A DNA stretch of 64,000 bases. It comes from Jacaranda mimosifolia. Taxonomy: Eukaryota; Streptophyta; Magnoliopsida; Lamiales; Bignoniaceae. The position numbers and the translations under genes are program-made. Each line of letters starts with the position of its first letter. Position 1 is the stretch's first letter. The stretch covers positions 29,070,369 through 29,134,368 of the forward strand of contig CM032127.1 of assembly GCA_018894105.1 (NCBI GenBank), in the 5' to 3' direction. The notes under the pieces were generated by a model that was not told where the DNA came from, made no database searches, and was given only the letters and a program-made list of their open reading frames with translations. This document shows, piece after piece, positions 57,916 through 64,000 of the stretch.

Positions 57916-58640
57916 TCCAAGGGTTTCTATTTTTATTTTTGAGATTTCTACTTTGTAAAAGACTTTTAAATTTTAATTTTAATGAATGCTTTTTTTCTAT
58001 TTGCTCGCTTATCATTATTTCTTCCTAATATGATCTTACATGGATGGCTCCTTTCTGGCCTCCCCCCTCTCATTTATTGAGAAAATTATGTTCTTGGAAA
58101 CTTTTCTTACAAATTGGAAAGGTGCAAAAAGATATGATTAATGATGAGCTAGTAGTTAGGAGTATTTCCTTATAGAATTTTGAATTTTGCTTGCTCTCAT
58201 TAATTATTGGTCAAGGTATCAAAATAGCCTATTAAAAGTTGGCCACCTGATGTATCCTTGAGTTATTTGAATTAGTGGCAGCTTGAGGGCAGATAGATTG
58301 CCCTTGGTGGTCTCAAATTAGAAATGACCAAAGAGCGATTGTGTGACCTTTAATAGGTCTCGACAAGTAACAACCTGGAGGTAATCAGTGACTTTTGGCT
58401 TAATTTTGATGGAGACAACCTGAGGGTGATCGTGATGCTTAATAGTTGGAGCTAATCTAGTAACTTGATGCATGACGTTACATTTCTTTTATAAAGACTA
58501 CAATGTAATAGAATTACTTGCAAAAAATTATATTTCCTAATTGTGGTTGATAGTTTTATACATAAAACTTTCTTATGTTAATTGCTTCCCAAGGTCTTAG
58601 TAATTGATTTTCGTCGAGATCTTGCATTTAGGAATTTTAT
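57916..58640. other. Spacer between extra ORF and pol end
   Basis: No recognisable coding sequence on either strand. AT-rich, with poly-pyrimidine runs near 57980. Confidence 0.4.
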
Positions 58641-59720
58641 TTTTACTATTTTAACCACTTGATATGGAACTTCCCAATTTATGTTGAGTTTGCCAACATG
58701 TCTGAAGCCTCCACCATTTTGAGTACCAAGTCACCTATGTAAAAATTTCTATATGGAAGTCCTATAGTGCTGCATCTTGATTTATGCTTGCCGTCGTTTC
58801 TCCTATAATATTTCAAATCAAACTATTATACTTTATTATTATTTTTTCGATCCTAATTTAAAACCCTTGTTATTTTGTGCAATAGTTCTGCTGGAATGAC
58901 TACTTCCAATTTGAATAGTAGGCCATAGGGGGTTTTCTTGGTGGATGTCTTTAAGGTCATTCTGTATGTCCAAATACTCTGAGGAGATAATCTGCCCATT
59001 TACGTTGTCCACCTTCCAATCGAGTTTTAATATACTTGACGCTGGTTTTGTTGGTAACTTTTGTTTGTCTTTTAGCTTATGGGTTGCCCACAGAGGTGAA
59101 ATGTTGTTAGATTCCTAGGAGGTTGCATCATTTCATGTTCTTCTTACTTTTGGAATTGGGACCATTATCTGATATCATCATCCATGGTAAATAAACCTGC
59201 ATATGATGTTTTTTCATATAAAGGTATGTGTGGTTGTATATGTGTTTTAGGCACTACTTTTGTCTCACCCTATTTTGAGAAATATTCTATGGCCACTGTA
59301 AGGAAGTTTCTTTGGGGAAAGGTATAACGATATCGATGCCCCATTGATCAAATGGTCAGCAGATTTCCACATTATTCATAGTTATGGCAAGTTGATGGGG
59401 GTCTTGAAATAGAATTGACAAGCCTCATATCTTATTGAGAATTTTGTTGTATCTTTCACCAGAGTCGGCTAAAAGTAACCTATCGCATGATCTTATAGGT
59501 GAGAGATTGGTCACCTAAATGGTCTCCACTGCTTCCTACATGTATCTCCTACAGTATTGTTGTAGCTTGTATTCGTGTCAAGCGCTTAAGTAATAGGCCA
59601 GCAAATGATTTCTTGAAAAGTAAGTTGGCTTCATTTATAGAATACTGAAAGGCACAATGTCAAAGTCGTTAAGCCACAACCTTATGCTCTGGAAGTTTTC
59701 CCTTGTGAAGGTATTCGGTT
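58641..59720 (-). pseudogene. Tat integrase remnant
   Basis: Read right to left. The zinc region is near 59560-59450 (EIHVGSSGDHLG). The core start near 59350-59290 has PFDQWGIDIVIPFPKET, containing the first catalytic Asp in the usual W-G-x-D-I context. Later come KWADYLL (~59000) and, at ~58740-58680, IGDLVLKMVEASDM, like the family's 'GDLVLR..E'. Frames change several times. Confidence 0.7.
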
Positions 59721-59859
59721 ATTTCATCCTGCCAGTTGGGTGCAATCCTTTTCAAGGACAATATGAACATATTGCTATGAGGTGCATTTTATTGACTGAT
59801 GCCGAGTTGGTCGGCTACTAAGAATGTAATCGTCCTTTCCTTTGTCCTTCTGATGGAAT

Positions 59860-60340
59860 TGGTAAACTTTGATAATGCTTCAGCTCTTTTTTTTTTTATT
59901 GGGGGCACTTGGTTAAAGCTAAAAGTTTTGAATATGGACTAAAGTTCTTACTTTAGCAAGGTATTTGATCATGGCCTCTTTAGCTTTGTAGGATCCGTTA
60001 AAGTACTGACCACTAATTGTGAGTTTGTAATTATAGTAAGTAATTTGAGTCCATTATCTAAATCCATTCTCATTTTGGTGATTAAAGCTTCGTATTTTTC
60101 TTTATTATTTATTACTTGAAATTTTAGATTTAATGTAAAATCCAACTTTACGCTATTAGAAGATCAAAGGGATATCCTTAGGCCACTTTGGGTGGCGGTA
60201 AAGGATCCATCAATAGAGAGAGTCCTAGGGTTTGAGTAATTGTTCTCATCAAGGAGTTTGATTTGCTCAACAATGAAGTCAACTAGAATCTATGCTTTAT
60301 TTCTATCTTAAATTGAAACTGAATATTGAATTCTCCAAGT
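59860..60340 (-). pseudogene. Tat archaeal-type RNase H remnant
   Basis: ~60290-60190 reads ILVDFIVEQIKLLDEN, then LSIDGSFTATQSGL (family V-D-G-S). ~60115-60005 reads NNKEKYEALITKMR and TNSQLVVST. This second RNase H is the lineage marker of Tat elements. The Asp and Glu at the active-site positions seem kept, though frames are broken. Confidence 0.7.
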
Positions 60341-60359
60341 TTGATGACTTATTTATTCT

Positions 60360-61560
60360 ACCTAAAGTATCTTACTTCGTCGAGACTTACTTGAGCAGGT
60401 GATTGTTTAGAATGATTATTATATGTGATCTTGGAAGTAAGACCATAATTTTTTGGTTATAGTAACTAAGGTGAGCGCAAAATTTTCTATTTCTAAGTGA
60501 TTCTTTGATGCACCTAGGAGAATTTTGCTAACATAATAAATAGATTGATAGGCAATGCCATCTACTAAAACTAAAATAGTGCAAATAGTATCAATTGAGA
60601 TAGCTAAATATACGTACAAAGTTTATCTAAACTTGGGTTTTGCTAGAAGTAGTGGGATCGATAGGACATTTTAAGGTTAGCTAAAGATTCATTGCGTTCC
60701 TCTGTCCATTCAAAATTCTCCATGTTTCATAGTACTTTGAAGAAGAGCAAGCTTTTATCTGCCAACCTAGAGATAAACCGACTGAAGGCCATTATCCTTC
60801 TTGCAAGACTTTGGACTTCCTCCACTAACTTTAGTGTTGCAATGTCATGTAGTGCTTGTATTTTCTATAAGTTTGCTTCAATTCTCCTTAGGCAGGCCAT
60901 GTATCCTAAAAAATTGTCACCACATACTGTGAATATGCACTTAAATCATTAGACTTTAACCTAAACTCTCAGAGCATTAAAATTGTATGTAAAGGTCTTT
61001 TAAGTGATCGACCTCCATTACGCTATTCACTATCATGTTGCCCACATAAACTTCCATAGAATGACTAATTTATTTGTTGAACATGTGGTTAACTAATCGC
61101 AAGTAGGTTGCTCTTGCATTTTTTAGTCCGAATGGCATGGCCAAGAAATAATAGACGTTGTCTTAGACGATAAATGATGTTTTATCTCTATTCTCTAATG
61201 TAATAAATATCCTATAATACCCCTGAAAGGCATCCATCATACTAAATAGGGCACACCCTAATGTAGAGTCTACTGAGAGGTCTATTCCGAATAGGAGGTA
61301 TGAGTTATTGGAAGAGGTTGTGTTGAGGTTGGTGAAGTTGTTGCACATGTGCTATTATCCCTCTTGCTCAATAATCTTATTCCTTGTATAGCAAATGATC
61401 CTTTTATGTTGTTTAACTGGTTTGAACAATGGGTCATTTTAGCCTGTGGACAATGACATTGGGGAAGATCCCTTAGAGGTCGAATGCTGTCCATGCGAAA
61501 ACTTCCTTGTTTTTCCTCAAAAAATTTATTAACTTGAGCTTGGTGTTAGGAGGCAGTTAT
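60360..61560 (-). pseudogene. Tat RT and RNase H remnant
   Basis: RT fingers/palm: ~61345-61165 reads NFTNLNTTSSNNSYLL and MMDAFQGYYRIFI, matching 'DFTDLNKACPKDSYPLP' and 'FMDAFSGYNQI'. The catalytic box near 61055-61030 reads YVGNM instead of YVDDM, so both catalytic Asp are lost. RNase H: ~60615-60420 reads MYVYLAIS, QSIYYVSKILLGA and ALTLVTITKKLWSYFQ. Dead polymerase. Confidence 0.8.
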
Positions 61561-61639
61561 GTTCTGATCCTGGTTGTCTTCTTAGGATTTCTAAGCTTGA
61601 GTGAGATGGTGCAACTAAAGATAGAGAGTAACATTACAT

Positions 61640-61990
61640 CATTTCCTAACAAGATGCTTCCCATTCGCTTAAAAGGGTTGGGAACTTTACTTTTTGATAG
61701 AAGATAGACACATTTGCTCAAAAGTTGTTTAGTGCTTGCCTATATAGGATTGCATTATATAGGAATTGAGCATTGATAACCAAGTAGGTTATCATGAGTT
61801 TTTTCCTATGCGGACTATTATTGAGTGATGTGGGCAACGAAATAGATCTAATGGGGAACACTTCGAATATGATGGTATATGAATGATGTTGACTGAACTG
61901 CTGATGTCCACTAGTATTTTTTTCATTGTGTGGTTGGCGAAATCGACTGTTATCACAAAGCATATTCAAATTGCTCGCTAGGATTTTGAT
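61640..61990 (-). pseudogene. Tat protease remnant
   Basis: ~61950-61720 includes HQQFSQHHSYTIIF and, further on, MITYLVINAQFLYNAILYRQ. The latter matches the conserved 'FLVVDAPSAYNAILGRP' that lies after the retroviral-type protease core. The catalytic D-x-G-S-S appears as DISSS at ~61920. Confidence 0.65.
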
Positions 61991-62024
61991 CTATTGGGTG
62001 TTGTAGGTCATTAATGGTGACTAT

Positions 62025-62198
62025 AATTATGAAAAAACTGGTATGGCTGTATGAGGTAGTTTTCTGCAAGAAATTTCACCCGAGTGAGCTTTCTAGCCAA
62101 CTATTTACTGAAATTATGAAAGAACTGGTATGGATGTATGAAGTAGTTTTCTGCAAGAGATTTCACCTAAGTGAGCTTTCTAGCCAACTGTTTACTAA
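62025..62198. repeat. 87 bp direct duplication
   Basis: Two adjacent copies with period 87 bp ('ttatgaaaaaactggtatgg' and 'ttatgaaagaactggtatgg'), about nine differences. The period is a multiple of three and both copies are open in one plus-strand frame (62014-62277). The region is where gag or protease should be on the other strand. Confidence 0.8.
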
Positions 62199-62380
62199 AA
62201 GTCTTGGAATCATCTTTGACTGGTCCTTCAAAAGTTATGCGGTTAGGATGACACTGGACTTGTGCAATGAGACCTAGAGCTAGTATATCTGTATCTTAGG
62301 TAGGTGGGTTGGAAATATTGTTTTAGTTCATGAAAATTGTGCGTCTTGTGCTCACCATCTTAAGGTTATAGATTCTTGTT

Positions 62381-62398
62381 CACCCAAATAGCACCAAC
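62381..62398 (-). other. Primer binding site of second Tat element
   Basis: The element strand reads TTGGTGCTATTTGGGTGAAC, close to the Tat-type TTGGCGCCGTCTGTGGGAAC (Arg-type) with transitions. It sets the LTR at 62399 as the 5' LTR. Confidence 0.6.
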
Positions 62399-62485
62399 TA
62401 ATAAAGCAGATTTTGTTACGTGATAGGGTTGTGAGAAAAAATAGTGTTGTGATTGGATGGAATGCTTAGTCATTAAGATTGGACT
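62399..62485 (-). repeat. 5' LTR fragment of second Tat element
   Basis: About 87 bp matching the start of 55260-56016 ('cagattttgttacgtgata'). Homology ends near 62485, so the outer ~670 bp are lost, and with them any target duplication. Confidence 0.7.
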
Positions 62486-62689
62486 ATGTTTAGGAAGTTG
62501 TAATTAACAAGTTAATTGGCATAGAGGCTGAGGGAGAACTAAATTGGTGTGGCATTTTTCTTTTATAGTTCATAACTCAAGCAACTATGTCGAATTATAT
62601 TTGACTAATCATGAATGTAAATATATTATTTGAGATAATAAAGCATGCTTTACTTATAGTGGATCTAGAGTTACATGATTAGGTGTGAC
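62486..62689. other. Unassigned 200 bp at the truncated LTR
   Basis: No match inside the window. Starts exactly where the LTR homology ends. Confidence 0.3.
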
Positions 62690-63075
62690 TAATGCAATGG
62701 ATAAAATTTAGGAGAAAAGAAATGAGGAAAAAAGAGACAAGCATTGTAAGAATATCTTGAATGAAAGGGACAAGCATTGTAAGAATATCTTGAATGAAAC
62801 TAAGCTTGTTCATGCAAAGCTTTGGTAATAATAAAGTTAAAAAAATAAAGGATCTTTTCGTATAGAGAGAAAACGAAGAACCTTTATTGTTCAAGTTGTG
62901 TATCACATGTTAAATATACTTCCCTATTTGTAGACTTCTCAAAATCCTATTATCCAACTGATAAGAATAAGATAATGTAAAGCAAATTTATACTTACCTA
63001 TAAAATACCTAACTCCCTAAAAGATAATATAAACTAACTTTAGACATACTTTGTAACTACTTACCACATCTAACA
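62690..63075 (-). mobile_element. Possible small copia-type LTR, solo
   Basis: The minus strand starts TGTTAGATGTGGTAAG at 63075 and runs through phrases usual for ~400 bp copia LTRs: 'agttaggtattttataggta' and 'aacaataaaggttcttcg' before 'tttctctctat'. No primer site or polypurine tract is attached. The far end is not clear. A tentative call. Confidence 0.35.
62736..62799. repeat. 33 bp tandem duplication
   Basis: GACAAGCATTGTAAGAATAT.. occurs twice with period 33 bp and no visible difference over 31 bp, so it is recent compared with the sequence around it. Confidence 0.85.
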
Positions 63076-64000
63076 ATAAAGGATTTGGGGATAGAAAAAA
63101 CTCACTACTGAAATAACTACTAAACATAGTGAAGTACCTTTTTAGAGGTAACACCATGTCATCACTTGAAAGAAGGAAGAAGGAACTTAAACACTTTAAA
63201 AATACATACTCGATGCTTGAAAATGTCTAACTCCTCAAACATGAGTAGACATTAAATCTCCATAGCTTGCAAAAAACTACTATTAATAATCTAAGCGTCT
63301 TTAGGCTCTTCATTAGAAGAATCATCTACTCCAAACTCGGAATCGAACTCCAAAAAAAAAAAAAGCAACTCATGAACTAAATGTTGATTTCTCAATCATT
63401 GAGACTCACTTTTATCCTCTAACATTTGATCAGAAAATGAACCTAACTTGCAAAATCAGAATACACAGCGACACCATGTTAGCGATGACCCCTATGAACA
63501 CAAAAAAGGTTGGAGAAATTCCAATGGCCTAAGCTAATCGTCCATGTGACTGGTGGCCATTAGCCCATTACGAGTGCCACACGGGCACTAGCCCCGAGTG
63601 CTAATGACAATGCCTTGTAGGCACCTGAAGTAGGTGCAAATTGGGAGTCAACTCTAAGTGTTCTGCAGATACCAGATTATTAGAATATTGCCCTGCAAGT
63701 AGGGGTGAGCAAAATTATCCATTAATCAAAAAAATCAATTAACCGACCGAATTGAAATTGAATTCAACGAATCAATTTGTCCAATTGATTTTTGGTTTGT
63801 TTAATGGTTAATTTTTTATAAGTTTTCAAGTTTTGGTTTGGTTCGGTTAATTTTTATAGAAAATTGATTAAAAACCAATTTAACAAAATTTTTCAAAATA
63901 GAAAGCTTATGTACTTTGCATCAGCACTAATTTTACTTGGTTTCATGATGTTTGTTGTTGTTTCATGCATCTATATCTACATTAACTCTATGATTGATAT
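63076..64000. other. Unassigned right end of window
   Basis: No gene recognised. A minus-strand stretch near 63350-63290 reads acidic (EFDSEFGVDDSSNEEPKD) but is short. 63550-63650 holds 'gggcactagccccgag' and 'taggcacctgaagtagg' words like the minisatellite clusters at 49740 and 51110. From ~63700 ('aggggtgagcaaaatta', 'tttggttcggttaattt') begins the 'GGTTCGGTT' type of dispersed plant repeat, cut by the window end. Confidence 0.4.

Larger units (their letters stand above)
55260..62485 (-). mobile_element. Second Ty3/gypsy Tat-type element, minus strand
   Basis: Left LTR complete (757 bp), with a polypurine tract beside it. Pol remnants read right to left in the order PR, RT, RNase H, archaeal RNase H, integrase. 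An Arg-type primer site lies beside a right LTR of which only the first ~87 bp remain. There are only ~400 bp between primer site and protease, so gag is deleted. A decayed ORF on the opposite strand sits between pol and the 3' LTR. The element is a different family from the first Tat element (LTRs unrelated). Confidence 0.8.

Overview
The window looks like gene-poor, AT-rich nuclear DNA of a plant, most likely a eudicot. The evidence is a dense set of nested and decayed LTR retrotransposons of plant-type lineages: Ty3/gypsy chromoviruses with very long LTRs, Ty3/gypsy Tat-type elements with a second (archaeal-type) RNase H, and Ty1/copia elements with ~2 kb LTRs. CACTA transposon pieces are also present. 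Only one intact host gene is convincing, an intronless mitochondrial Trm112-like/preY gene on the minus strand near 52.7-53.0 kb. I cannot name the species.

Layout, left to right. 1-1.97 kb is AT-rich intergenic DNA with a CACTA terminal remnant. A tandem array of ~390-445 bp units starts at ~1.97 kb, is interrupted at 3.14 kb and resumes at 13.99-15.3 kb. Into that array inserted a ~1.1 kb element with long terminal inverted repeats (tip 3138-3155, body 12900-13988). Into the tip of that element inserted a minus-strand chromovirus (3156-12899, target duplication GACAT) with 3.9 and 3.7 kb LTRs. 15435-29486 is a second chromovirus, plus strand, bounded by a perfect ATGTC duplication. Its 3' LTR is split by a truncated minus-strand copia element (23214-28281) and half of a second long-TIR element. 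29804-31573 is a solo copia LTR of the same family.

33385-51942 is a Tat-type gypsy element. Its gag/PR/RT portion has been replaced by CACTA material (33997-~36393), and its 3' region carries a full-length, coding-dead copia element (38814-48832). Its 3' untranslated region holds degenerate short repeats. The preY gene follows at 52679-52954 (possible extension to 53044). 55260-62485 is a second Tat element on the minus strand, with readable PR, RT, RNase H, archaeal-type RNase H and integrase remnants, plus a decayed extra ORF on the opposite strand between pol and the 3' LTR. The last 1.5 kb holds a possible copia LTR and unassigned DNA.

None of the transposon genes is intact; stops, frameshifts and lost catalytic residues are throughout. 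I found no RNA gene, CRISPR array or gene cluster. The main interest is the insertion chronology, the unnamed tandem array and long-TIR family, LTR-internal repeat arrays that change copy number between sister LTRs, and the antisense extra ORF. All alignments were made by eye, so boundaries marked approximate may move by tens of bases.
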